From Hyphomicrobiales bacterium (GTDB taxonomy: Bacteria > Pseudomonadota > Alphaproteobacteria > Rhizobiales > Rhizobiaceae): a stretch of DNA of 64,000 nucleotides. The stretch covers positions 1 to 64,000 of the forward strand of contig JAJFHV010000020.1 of assembly GCA_021775415.1 (NCBI GenBank), read 5' to 3'. The notes beneath the pieces are model-generated. The model worked only from the letters and a program-made list of their open reading frames with translations, had not been told where the DNA came from and ran no database searches. Below are positions 51,638-59,462 of the stretch, piece after piece (within the stretch, counting starts at the first letter, position 1; the number at the start of each line of letters is the position of its first letter). A program made the translations under genes and the position numbers.

Positions 51638-52088
51638 CGTTCTGGCATTTGCTGCGGCAACAGGCCGGGTTGGTTATGTCTTTTTAGTAGATGGTGTCCT
51701 TCGGGACTGGAAAATCTCCAAGAAAGCCAGCCAATCGCCGCAGGCAGCGCAAGAATACGCTACCAAATGGATCGAGCTCTTTAGGCCCAACGTAGTCATA
51801 ACGGAAAAGATTAAAGACGAATCTCGTAAAGGAGAGCAAGCCAAAAGCCTGATCGCTGCAATCGCCAGTGTGGCCGAGCAGCATCAACTTTTGGATGTGG
51901 TGGTGGAACGCGTGCAAGCGTTCAAGAACAAGTATGAGGAAGCGCGCGCTTTGGTTTCGCACTTCCCTGATCTGCGACCTCAGTTGCCAAAGCAGCCACG
52001 CTGCTGGCAGTCTGAGCCATTTAGTACCACCTACTTCGAAGCACTGGCATTGGCGCTGGTGGTCATTGATCAACCGAGGACATCGTAA
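51624..52088 (+). CDS. RuvC/RNase H-fold protein lacking the first catalytic Asp
   Basis: Product of 154-161 residues. The order of elements fits the RuvC-like RNase H fold: strand 1 HSVLAFAAATGRVGYVFLVD, a strand with acidic residue in FRPNVVITEKI, a helix with basic residues, and a C-terminal helix STTYFEALALALVVID containing Glu. In active RuvC nucleases strand 1 carries a catalytic Asp (DPG); here the position reads AAA, so it may be inactive or use other residues. ATG at 51624 or 51603 are both possible. It overlaps the XRE gene by 14 or 35 nt, so the two are coupled. Confidence 0.6.
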   Translation: MARHSVLAFAAATGRVGYVFLVDGVLRDWKISKKASQSPQAAQEYATKWIELFRPNVVITEKIKDESRKGEQAKSLIAAIASVAEQHQLLDVVVERVQAFKNKYEEARALVSHFPDLRPQLPKQPRCWQSEPFSTTYFEALALALVVIDQPRTS

Positions 52089-52116
52089 CTCAGTCAACAG
52101 AGCTTACTCACTAATA

Positions 52117-52145
52117 AAGGCGGGTTAGTACCTAACTCGCCTTTT
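52117..52145 (+). terminator. Rho-independent terminator after the XRE/RuvC-like pair
   Basis: AAGGCGGGTTAG and CTAACTCGCCTT pair with one G-T around TAC, followed by TTCTT. It lies 28 nt after the stop. Confidence 0.85.
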
Positions 52146-52440
52146 CTTAATGGCGCTCTCCCAAGCCCACAGTCGTCCGGCGCGACCAGTCACGCTTGAA
52201 GTATCGAAAAGGGCCGAAGCGAAGCGTAGGATGGCGAAGCCATTGACGGGGCAAGCCTGACGGCTCAAGTCCAAGGGAGTGCATTGCCAACACTTCTTTC
52301 CAAGCGGAGCGCGGTAGGCGCCAGGGATCAAGCCCGGATGGCCAAGACAGTATAGTAGCGGAGCAGTTTACTGGCTTGGTGCGCGCGAGCCCGTTCCGCG
52401 ATAGCGGAGGTGCAAAACCAGGATTTGTTTTAAGTTTACA

Positions 52441-52468
52441 ATGTCTGCTTTGTGCCAAAAGCGGACAT
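52441..52468. repeat. Dispersed palindrome (MSAFGGKADI-type)
   Basis: ATGTCTGCTTT at 52441-52451 and AAAGCGGACAT at 52458-52468 form a stem with one G-T. Same family as 158-187 and 53002-53028. With the next copy it brackets the gene at 52516-52851. Confidence 0.75.
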
Positions 52469-52515
52469 TGAGCAAACAGACTGTAACAAACATTATGGAT
52501 CTTTTTTCGGTGCTA

Positions 52516-52851
52516 TTAAATATCTGGCTGATAATTGCACGGGCCGAATGACGTAGGTTTTTCCAAACTGGCCAAGACTGAAATTCCTTGGGAAATCAAT
52601 AAATTTACTTGTGCACTTTTTTGTATTTCAATTTTTAACGCCGCATCCGTCTGGGCTTCCACACAATGTCGGTCTCCTGCTAGGTCAAAAATTGATCCGA
52701 TCGATTGAAAGGTTATCGAATATACGTTTGTATCTTTGTCTTCTGCATCGATATGCTCAACAAATTCGGCATCCCAATTCCTATCTTTTGATCGCTCACT
52801 AACAATAAATTGATATGTTGCAATTGCAGGTACGGTTGTAATAGAAGCCAT
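52516..52851 (-). CDS. Hypothetical 111-residue protein
   Basis: Unrecognised. The protein looks like a small folded beta-rich domain: ATYQFIVSERSKDRNWDAEF, VEHIDAEDKDTNVYSITFQS, then DAALKIEIQKSAQVNLLISQ. There is no signal peptide or membrane helix. AAGGTGA lies 6 nt before the ATG, the main evidence for a real gene. It is flanked on both sides by dispersed palindromes (52441-52468 and 53002-53028), so it may have moved as a unit. Confidence 0.65.
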   Translation of the reverse strand: MASITTVPAIATYQFIVSERSKDRNWDAEFVEHIDAEDKDTNVYSITFQSIGSIFDLAGDRHCVEAQTDAALKIEIQKSAQVNLLISQGISVLASLEKPTSFGPCNYQPDI

Positions 52852-53151
52852 TGATAATCACCTTATTGCTCAAGTAAACTCGTTTGAAGCCGTAGCTTAC
52901 TTGATTGCAATTTACATGCAAGTAGTTGCTCCACTAATATCATCTTCTTAGTCACAACCACATCGCGAGCGAACAAACATTGTGGAACGTTTCTGTAGGA
53001 AATGTCTGCTTTGGGTCAAAAGCGGAGTTTACAGTATAAGTATCTGACAAATTGAAACGCCATCAGATAGATTTACCTTGAACGCCGGGATAGAAAAAGG
53101 TTTGATGTTAACTGACTAATTTCAGGCAGCGCGAAGTAATTGGGTGGGGAA
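52852..53151. other. Non-coding stretch with a dispersed palindrome
   Basis: No gene in 300 bp. It holds the dispersed palindrome at 53002-53028 and AT-rich flanks that probably contain the promoters of the two divergent genes around it. I see nothing else. Confidence 0.55.
53002..53028. repeat. Dispersed palindrome (MSAFGGKADI-type), degenerate arm
   Basis: ATGTCTGCTTT at 53002-53012 and AAAGCGGAGTT at 53018-53028 pair except at the outer end. The loop is GGGTC. Same family as the copies at 158-187 and 52441-52468. Confidence 0.7.
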
Positions 53152-53682
53152 ATGACCGACACAAGTGGAATTGAAGAATCGCCCGTACATGCCGGATATC
53201 GACGCAATATGCAGCATGTGCTTCGCCGGGTAGACATTGTCGCCGGAGGCCATCGCAGAATCCTCAACGCATCCGTGATTGCATGTATTGTGATTGTAGT
53301 TGCGATATTTTTCGCTGATGTGTTTCTGGGGCCGCTGATTTGGCTAAAAATTCTCGGGATAATTCTGCTGCTCACTTGGTTAGCCGCATTTAGCCGATTT
53401 CTCGCGCAATTTAATGTGCCAATTACCTGTTTGGGTTGCGATCAACAAATCAATCTCAATCAGGATTGGGTTTGCGGTTACTGCGATGACGCAAAAAGTC
53501 CGCTTCTGATGCAAACATATGTTCGTTATCATGTGCCGTTGGAAAAGTGCATGGGATGCGGAAACCACGCCACGGCGGTTGAGTGCCCGTATTGTAATAC
53601 AAACGTGGTCTTTGATATTGATCGGTTCAACATTGAAGAACAGGCTGGCACCAAACGCTTTGGCGTTGCCAGATTTTTGTAG
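53152..53682 (+). CDS. Membrane protein with zinc-ribbon pairs
   Basis: Unrecognised. Product of about 176 residues: a charged N-terminus, two adjacent membrane helices (about 40-60 and 63-85) and a cytosolic part with four CxxC pairs, CLGC and CGYC, then CMGC and CPYC, which should bind two zinc ions. A start at 53152 follows GGTGGGG; a GTG at 53140 is possible. It is followed 10 nt later by a coiled-coil membrane gene that starts with TTG, so both form one operon. Confidence 0.75.
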   Translation: MTDTSGIEESPVHAGYRRNMQHVLRRVDIVAGGHRRILNASVIACIVIVVAIFFADVFLGPLIWLKILGIILLLTWLAAFSRFLAQFNVPITCLGCDQQINLNQDWVCGYCDDAKSPLLMQTYVRYHVPLEKCMGCGNHATAVECPYCNTNVVFDIDRFNIEEQAGTKRFGVARFL

Positions 53683-53692
53683 GGGGATGTAA

Positions 53693-54562
53693 TTGTTTAT
53701 TGATCCGTATGTTCTGGTAATTGCCATACTTTTGATGGTTATCGGCTCAAATTTTGGTGCACCCTACTCGGCAAATCGCTTTGTGATTTTTGGAGTGGCA
53801 TTAGCACTCCTCGTCTTATCCTTCACCTTTGAGTATCTAAAACATGTTGCGGAAGAGAAGCAAATAGCCATCATTGCTGCTGAAAACGAACGAATACGTT
53901 TGGAGGAGGAAGCGCAAAAAGCCGAGGCAGCAAGGCTCCAGGCAGAAGCCGACAGGCTAAAAGCTGAAGAGGCAGAACGCCAAGCCGCTAAACTAAAGAA
54001 ACAACAAGAAGCAGCCGCAGCGCGGCAAAAGGAGCAGCAAGCGGCCTTACTGCTCAAACAGCAAGAAGAGGATGCAAAGAAAGCCGAAAGATCGCAGCTG
54101 CGCTCGGTTTCTTTCCATCAATACAATGCGAACTTACAAGGCCAACGAAGAACAATATTCAACGCCGAGCGGGATTGTCTCTATTATGATGCGCCGCGCA
54201 ATCGACGAAATCTGAACTACATCAAATTGCAGGTCGCCGCGGATGTTGCCAAGTTTCAATTTACAAACTCCAGCTACCGAAGAGTTCGAACGCTAATTGT
54301 TTACTACGATGACATGGAGCAGAACTGCCAAGCTTCATTTCGAGCCCTATACACTGAAGGTCATCTTGGGCAACTCAATCTAGGGCCACAAGATTGGCAA
54401 CGGGCGGTACGCGTTCGGCAGGATGGCGCTATTTGGCCAACCGAAAATAGCCAAACCGTGTCAAATGACCTAACTGAGGATGCAAAGCCGGGCGAAGTCA
54501 TTGGAGAAATTGTCGGGGATGCGGTGAACAACGTATTGAACAACATTTTCAAAAAGAAATAA
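53693..54562 (+). CDS. Membrane-anchored coiled-coil protein
   Basis: Unrecognised. The 289-residue protein has two N-terminal membrane helices (about 4-21 and 28-47), a long Ala/Glu/Lys/Gln coiled coil (about 50-140) and a C-terminal domain (about 145-260) with DCLYYDAPRNRRNLNYIKLQ and TLIVYYDDMEQNCQASFRAL. The start is a TTG with AGGGGGA 6 nt upstream. It is paired with the zinc-ribbon membrane protein. The C-terminal domain may be a small surface or periplasmic sensor. A hairpin at 54563-54582 follows the stop. Confidence 0.72.
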   Translation: MFIDPYVLVIAILLMVIGSNFGAPYSANRFVIFGVALALLVLSFTFEYLKHVAEEKQIAIIAAENERIRLEEEAQKAEAARLQAEADRLKAEEAERQAAKLKKQQEAAAARQKEQQAALLLKQQEEDAKKAERSQLRSVSFHQYNANLQGQRRTIFNAERDCLYYDAPRNRRNLNYIKLQVAADVAKFQFTNSSYRRVRTLIVYYDDMEQNCQASFRALYTEGHLGQLNLGPQDWQRAVRVRQDGAIWPTENSQTVSNDLTEDAKPGEVIGEIVGDAVNNVLNNIFKKK

Positions 54563-54582
54563 CCGCGTCTCAAAAGACGCGG
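54563..54582. terminator. Hairpin between convergent membrane-protein genes
   Basis: CCGCGTCT-CAAA-AGACGCGG is a perfect 8-bp stem. The plus side has no T-run; on the minus strand TTATTT follows, so it may terminate the minus-strand gene more efficiently. Confidence 0.6.
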
Positions 54583-54598
54583 TGTAGTTGATGGTTCT

Positions 54599-54886
54599 CT
54601 AAATGGGATATTTTATCGTGTTGTTTTGCCTGAGTTCTTCAAGCGCGTAACCAGAAATTACTCCATAAAACGCTACTGCCAAAATTGGCGGCACCACAAC
54701 GATTGTCGCTATGGACAGCTCTCTACCAAGTTGCAGTGTTAGGCAAAAGTAGCCGACAAGAAGAACCGAAATAATCCCGATCGCCACTGAAGTAGCGAAT
54801 TCTCGCTCTTCGAACTTTTCAAGCTTGTAGCAATCGCGGACAATGTTTTTCTCATTACAATCACGCAGATAATGATATGCGAACAT
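54599..54886 (-). CDS. Small two-helix membrane protein
   Basis: The 95-residue product has a charged N-terminal half (YLRDCNEKNIVRDCYKLEKF) and two membrane helices (about 33-51 and 57-76). Function unknown. AAGGAGGAAAC directly before the ATG is an excellent ribosome site and shows that it is a real gene. It is convergent to the coiled-coil gene. Confidence 0.75.
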   Translation of the reverse strand: MFAYHYLRDCNEKNIVRDCYKLEKFEEREFATSVAIGIISVLLVGYFCLTLQLGRELSIATIVVVPPILAVAFYGVISGYALEELRQNNTIKYPI

Positions 54887-55035
54887 GTTTCCTCCTTGAG
54901 CCGGTCATCACCAGCTCGGTTAAGAGTTGGTGATTTGCCCAAGGTAGGGCTACCTTATTTAAGCACGAAATTCGCCCAATGTCAATAAAAAAATCAATAA
55001 AATCAATATGTTAGCCATATTATCGGCTCAAATAT

Positions 55036-56037
55036 CTAAATCAGAAGGGTCTTTACCTCCCCAACCCCATTCTCGACCGGCAGGGTCACTAGATCGGATC
55101 CGTGTTTTCGGATTGTATTCCAGTCGGTGAAGAGAAAGCGGTTATTGTCCACCTCATGCGGTTTGATGCTCAGGCGGCTTCGAAACATTTTTTGCATCTC
55201 AGCCACCCGCTCTCGATTGGTTGTGACTGTCAGCACCTGAAAAGTTGGAATGCCAAACACCGTTTGATGGACGTTGCGGGCAAAAGCGTAGGAGTAGATG
55301 ACGAATTTCCGTAGGATCGAAGTCCCCTGCCAGAACCGCAGGGATTTTATTGTGCGATCCGTGGGATTAATTGTTTCAGTGCCACGATCAATCTCAAGAA
55401 AAATAGACCGCCGTTGTTTCCCCTCAGGTGCCATTGGATTGTAGAGCATGAAAAACCCGTCTGGGTTTGTGCCTTGTTCTTCACGATAGTCAAACCAACG
55501 CACTCGCGTGCGGATACCAATAGGTAGCCGATCACGCTTCAGTACCTGCTGGGCAAAATGTTGGTAAATATCCTCTGGGTACAGAAAATGAAGATCATCG
55601 CGGTCATCCACGCTTTTGCGCATTGAGACGATGAACTGAGCCAGTTCAAGATCATGCAGTATGCGGGAGGATGAAAGTCCCTTGGCTCGTTCGCGCAATC
55701 GTGTCCGCTTTGGTTTGAAGCCAAATCGCTCTGTTACTAAGGCCATGCCCTTGTCATCAAGGGTGTAGGCAATTGGCCGCGAGCCACCGCCAGCAACATA
55801 GATTTCTTCCAGTTGGAGAAACCGATGCAGGTAACGGGCCTTAAACAGTTTGTTCAAGCGGCGGCTGATCTTGTCCGGTGATCGGGGCTGCAAAAGTGAG
55901 TAAATGGTTTTGGCATCGATGATGTCATGGCGATACACTTCCAACAATATTTGCTCGTCGTCCGGCGTTGGCGCCAGTTTGAGGGTTTTGTCTGGTAATC
56001 GGTATTTATGATGGGAGCTTCGTGGAGGTTTGGTCAT
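55036..56037 (-). CDS. Replic_Relax-family protein
   Basis: The 333-residue protein fits the replication-relaxation family found on integrative elements and plasmids. It begins with a winged-helix region (about 25-115: DEQILLEVYRHDIIDAKTIY, KISRRLNKLFKARYLHR), followed by HDLELAQFIVSMRKSVDDRD and FFMLYNPMAPEGKQRRSIFLEIDRGTE, a nuclease-like core with acidic residues. It lies 17 nt from the TraG-like gene upstream on the same strand. The pair probably processes or moves element DNA. Confidence 0.8.
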   Translation of the reverse strand: MTKPPRSSHHKYRLPDKTLKLAPTPDDEQILLEVYRHDIIDAKTIYSLLQPRSPDKISRRLNKLFKARYLHRFLQLEEIYVAGGGSRPIAYTLDDKGMALVTERFGFKPKRTRLRERAKGLSSSRILHDLELAQFIVSMRKSVDDRDDLHFLYPEDIYQHFAQQVLKRDRLPIGIRTRVRWFDYREEQGTNPDGFFMLYNPMAPEGKQRRSIFLEIDRGTETINPTDRTIKSLRFWQGTSILRKFVIYSYAFARNVHQTVFGIPTFQVLTVTTNRERVAEMQKMFRSRLSIKPHEVDNNRFLFTDWNTIRKHGSDLVTLPVENGVGEVKTLLI

Positions 56038-56054
56038 CGGGCAAAACCGGCTTA

Positions 56055-57776
56055 CTAGCCAACCCCATCATCATCATTGCGGCCGGTGAAGGCGGGATCA
56101 AAATCTCTGGCCAGATTTTCAAGCTGCCGCTGAACTTGTTGCATCAACTCTTTCGCTTCATCCGCTTTGATTGTGTACGGGCTGGCAGCGAGTATTGCTT
56201 GTTTTTTGCGTTTATACTCCTGGTCAGAAATAGCCGGTTCAACAATTTCGTAGGTGGCGATATCGAAGGTTGGTGTGTCAAAACTCTTCACGATGGCGTT
56301 GCGGGGAGGGATGCTTCGTAGCCGCGCCACGGCGATGTGCCGGATATTCTCCAAACTATGCACCGCGCCGACAAAGTTCTTTAGGATTGGAATCAACGCC
56401 TCTGAGGCACCTTGGCTTGACGACGATGTTTCTGAGCGTGAACTAGTGTGCGAATGGCTGGATGACTTACCACTGGCACTCGATATACCCATGGCATCTA
56501 CCTGTGCGCTACTGCTGCCATCAACCACGCTGTAGACGCCAGTTGGAAACCCATTCTCATCATAATTTTGGGTTACCGATGTGTTGGACCCTGCGCTGTC
56601 ACTATGCAACTCGCTGGTGCTTTCCATCTCGCTCTCGCTGTCACTTTCTGAATCACTCTCAGAATACGAAACGGATTCTGAACTGCTCCAATTGTTTAGC
56701 CAGGTACGGCGGTAACCCGCCACTTTCGGCTGAGTCAGCGCATGTATCGGTGTTTCCAAATCATACTCGGAGCGAAACAATTGATCAGCTAGTATCACTG
56801 CATCTTCGTCGGACAGCCCGCCGAAAACGACTTTGTTTTGGATACCCATTACCCCGTGGTAAATATCTGATCCGTGTTCTCGTAACTGTTCTAACCATTG
56901 ATGGGCGAGGATTAGATGAAACCCTCGTTTACGGGCACGGGCTAATATTTTCGAGATATCCTTGGTTATGAATCCGGCGCACTCGTCGACATAGGCGTAG
57001 AATGGTCGTTGTTTTGCTGCCTTGGGTTCACGACGGCTGGCGCAATAAAACATTTCTCGAAGCAACAAAGCGCCAAACGCTCGGGCTGGGTCATCCCCCA
57101 TCGCCTCTGGCGATAGATTAATCAGTACAATGTCGCCATCGTCCATAATTTGTTTGAAGTCGATTGGATCCTTGTAAGAAGCGAGAATTTCTCGAATCTC
57201 GTCATCGGAAAGCAATTCAGCCAGCCGCCGTCGCGAACCGCTAAACTCAATCATATGCTCGCGTCTGGCAGTGTCAGCCGACTGGCGATAGCCGTCCCAA
57301 ATTTCCCGCAAAATTGGATTTTTAATATCGTGCGTCAGAAACTCAATGATTTGATACGGGTCAAAAGTGCTGGTCAACGAAAACGCTTCAGCCAAGGTGT
57401 ATCCTCGACTGATCAGAGCAGAAAAGATGGCCCGGATAGTGGTGCGTATACTTGGCGTGTTGCGGGAATCTTCACCACCCCACACCTGAGCCAGCGCCTC
57501 AATCACATTGTCTACTCGATGCCGGGGTTTTTCACCTTCATGCAAATGCAGCGGATTGAAGCGAAACCGCCAACTTGATTCAGCTGGATCGAATAGGTGA
57601 ATTTTTCGGTCAGGACTTCTATCGATGTGATGTTCGATGCAAAACCTGAGAATGTTCTCATACAGATCACCCTCAGGGTCGATCAGGCATACGCCATGGC
57701 CAGCTAAGATATCTTCGCGGATGCAGTGCTCTAGAAATTTGGATTTTCCTTGACCCGACGCGCCAACGACATGCAT
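56055..57776 (-). CDS. VirD4/TraG-like ATPase with Ser-rich insertion; 5' end probably further upstream
   Basis: From ATG 57776 the protein is 573 residues with Walker A VVGASGQGKSK at its very N-terminus, LIDPEGDLYE, Walker B FYAYVDECAGF and LILAHQWLEQL. The normal lead-in to this P-loop, HIPSRIPIGRADGRRVYLDP, is encoded in frame just upstream, with no ATG, GTG or TTG between it and the preceding stop. An ATT at 57866 overlapping the upstream gene's TAA (ATTAA) would give 603 residues. A Ser/Glu/Asp-rich, then Ser/His-rich insertion of about 100 residues (about 370-470) separates core and C-terminal parts. It has no membrane helix. Confidence 0.88.
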   Translation of the reverse strand: MHVVGASGQGKSKFLEHCIREDILAGHGVCLIDPEGDLYENILRFCIEHHIDRSPDRKIHLFDPAESSWRFRFNPLHLHEGEKPRHRVDNVIEALAQVWGGEDSRNTPSIRTTIRAIFSALISRGYTLAEAFSLTSTFDPYQIIEFLTHDIKNPILREIWDGYRQSADTARREHMIEFSGSRRRLAELLSDDEIREILASYKDPIDFKQIMDDGDIVLINLSPEAMGDDPARAFGALLLREMFYCASRREPKAAKQRPFYAYVDECAGFITKDISKILARARKRGFHLILAHQWLEQLREHGSDIYHGVMGIQNKVVFGGLSDEDAVILADQLFRSEYDLETPIHALTQPKVAGYRRTWLNNWSSSESVSYSESDSESDSESEMESTSELHSDSAGSNTSVTQNYDENGFPTGVYSVVDGSSSAQVDAMGISSASGKSSSHSHTSSRSETSSSSQGASEALIPILKNFVGAVHSLENIRHIAVARLRSIPPRNAIVKSFDTPTFDIATYEIVEPAISDQEYKRKKQAILAASPYTIKADEAKELMQQVQRQLENLARDFDPAFTGRNDDDGVG

Positions 57777-57861
57777 GTGGACTTCCCGTCGTTCAGGATC
57801 AAGGTATACACGGCGACCATCGGCCCTTCCGATCGGGATACGAGATGGGATGTGTGGCGGT

Positions 57862-58533
57862 TTAATCGTCGTCTCGTTTTTTTACGTCGTCCGCGACAGC
57901 GATTTTATATTCCCGAAGCCAGTGTTCCTGCCTAGCTGGTGGAATTTTCTTCCAACTTCCGTAGTGAAGCTTATCCTCTTCAATTAAGTTCACTACAATT
58001 TGGGACTTTGGTCCAAATACTCGGAATTCGGAATCAGCGCCTTGGCGCAGGCGTTCTTCATAAATCTCTTCTTCAGTGGGTTCCCGTTTGAGATTTTCGC
58101 TTGGACCGGGTTGTGCACGAGCACCCCTCAGTTTCTCAGCGTCGAGTGCGTTCTGCCGTTCAATGCGACGCTTTTCTTTGTTGAATTCAATTTCGTCGTC
58201 TTGGTCAGTGGCAACAGCAGTCGTCTTTGTTTGCTCGTTGAACAAATCTCGCTCGGATTTGGAAAGGTCAGCTTTGCTGTAATTTTGGTCTTTTCTTGAC
58301 TCGTCGAGCGCATTTTCGACGTTGTTTAGCCGCATCTCTTTCTGCTTGGCACGGCGTATACTGCCCTCGGAATTCTTTAGGGCTTTGCCAATTGTCGTGA
58401 TGATCGGAGTCCGACTTTGCGGCTTTGCGGCTCGCTTGTCGACTGGTTCAAATATTGGGATATCTTTATCTTTGACCTTTTTGTCAATTTTACTTGGGTC
58501 AAATCTACCATCGTCCCCCACGCCATTACTCAT
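57862..58533 (-). CDS. Charged helical protein upstream of the TraG-like gene
   Basis: Unrecognised. The 223-residue protein is highly charged and helical: KKVKDKDIPIFEPVDKRAAK, LDESRKDQNYSKADLSKSER, DEIEFNKEKRRIERQNALDA; C-terminal third ends in VVNLIEEDKLHYGSWKKIPP. GGAGGA precedes the ATG, so the gene is real. It ends ADDVKKRDDD over a run of seven A that precedes the TraG frame; loss of one A would fuse the two proteins. It may be a relaxosome-type accessory for the ATPase. Confidence 0.75.
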   Translation of the reverse strand: MSNGVGDDGRFDPSKIDKKVKDKDIPIFEPVDKRAAKPQSRTPIITTIGKALKNSEGSIRRAKQKEMRLNNVENALDESRKDQNYSKADLSKSERDLFNEQTKTTAVATDQDDEIEFNKEKRRIERQNALDAEKLRGARAQPGPSENLKREPTEEEIYEERLRQGADSEFRVFGPKSQIVVNLIEEDKLHYGSWKKIPPARQEHWLREYKIAVADDVKKRDDD

Positions 58534-58593
58534 CTAAAAATCCTCCTACAATATAAATAGGATTACTTAAATGCTGACGCAAGTTATTTGGGC

Positions 58594-58620
58594 CTCCACT
58601 TTACCCTCGAAAGCGGAAGT
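58594..58620. repeat. Degenerate dispersed palindrome
   Basis: CTCCACTTT at 58594-58602 and AAAGCGGAAGT at 58610-58620 around ACCCTCG resemble the MSAFGGKADI-type repeat with several changes. It lies at the 3' end of the SRAP gene. Confidence 0.5.
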
Positions 58621-59289
58621 TCAGCCAATTGGCACAATAAGTTCAGGCCCACTTGCTCTAGAATTGTTTACTTCTCGTCCTACCCGATAACTCACCAACT
58701 CCGATCCGCGATTTTCGCCAAGCGCAGACCGGGCATCCTCAACACTCGTTTTCGCGTTCAGCCACGTATCATAGACAGACTGTTTCAAGGTAATTGGCAT
58801 TCGATGATGAATATGATTTATCTCTGGTGCGGCGGCGGCGGTGAGGATTGTACACGAGGTAACATCAAGGGTCGGGTTGTGTGCCCACAAGCCCGCAAAG
58901 GCAAAAGGCTCCCAATCTGGCAGTGTGATGCAATGTGGGTCCTTACCGCCATCGTCAGAATTCTTGATCCACTCATAATAGCCATCAGCCGGGATTAAAC
59001 AGCGTTTGGTTTTAAACCCATCTCGGAACGATGGTTTTTCATGAGCAGTTTCACAACGTGCATTGAATGCAGGGAACTTCGAGCTAATTTCCTTTGCCCA
59101 ATGCGGGACAAGCCACCACCGGCCCTCTGAGACACTTCTCTGGCCGTCCTGGCTATGAACGAACAGCACATCCTGTGTTGGTGCTATGTTGTAGCGGGCT
59201 GGAACATTTCTGCCAGATTCTGCGCTCTTAAGGCTGAGCATGGCATGGATGTATCTCCACGGGCCTTTGAATATGAAACGTCCGCACAT
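58621..59289 (-). CDS. SRAP (YedK/HMCES) abasic-site shielding protein
   Basis: The 222-residue protein has the catalytic Cys2 in MCGRF, NIAPTQDVLFV, FNARCETAHEKPSF, CLIPADGYYEW and HHRMPITL, the full set of SRAP motifs. SRAP proteins form a covalent thiazolidine link to abasic sites in single-stranded DNA. The gene is often carried by mobile elements and phage-like islands, where it may protect single-stranded transfer intermediates. Here it lies beside the TraG/Replic_Relax genes. Confidence 0.94.
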   Translation of the reverse strand: MCGRFIFKGPWRYIHAMLSLKSAESGRNVPARYNIAPTQDVLFVHSQDGQRSVSEGRWWLVPHWAKEISSKFPAFNARCETAHEKPSFRDGFKTKRCLIPADGYYEWIKNSDDGGKDPHCITLPDWEPFAFAGLWAHNPTLDVTSCTILTAAAAPEINHIHHRMPITLKQSVYDTWLNAKTSVEDARSALGENRGSELVSYRVGREVNNSRASGPELIVPIG

Positions 59290-59462
59290 TCTTGGAATGT
59301 AGCTTCACAATTGCACAAGACGCAATGTTGGGTAGACTAGATGTGCGGATTGATCTCTCCTCAGGGTGGTCAGCCGTGGGCGGCTGGCTCGGAGTGCTAA
59401 CACATACTAGGCTGGCCGCTTATTTTCTTGCGTTTTGCGTGAGGGAATGTATTCCTAAGTGA

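Larger units (their letters stand above)
52089..52515. other. G+C-rich non-coding block after the RuvC-like gene
   Basis: No supported gene. It starts with the terminator at 52117-52145. From about 52150 to 52430 the sequence is clearly more G+C-rich than the surrounding element, with short motifs such as GAAGCGAAGCGTAGG, GGATGGCGAAGCCATTGACG and TTCCGCGATAGCGGA, the last a small hairpin. Two long minus-strand open frames here (52125-52331; 52147-52458) have no start signal and look accidental. A structured RNA, origin or decayed gene are all possible. A dispersed palindrome follows at 52441-52468. Confidence 0.5.

Noticed and set aside
52125-52458. Two overlapping minus-strand open frames in the G+C-rich block
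   Set aside because: They overlap each other in different frames, lack ribosome sites and end inside a terminator or repeat.
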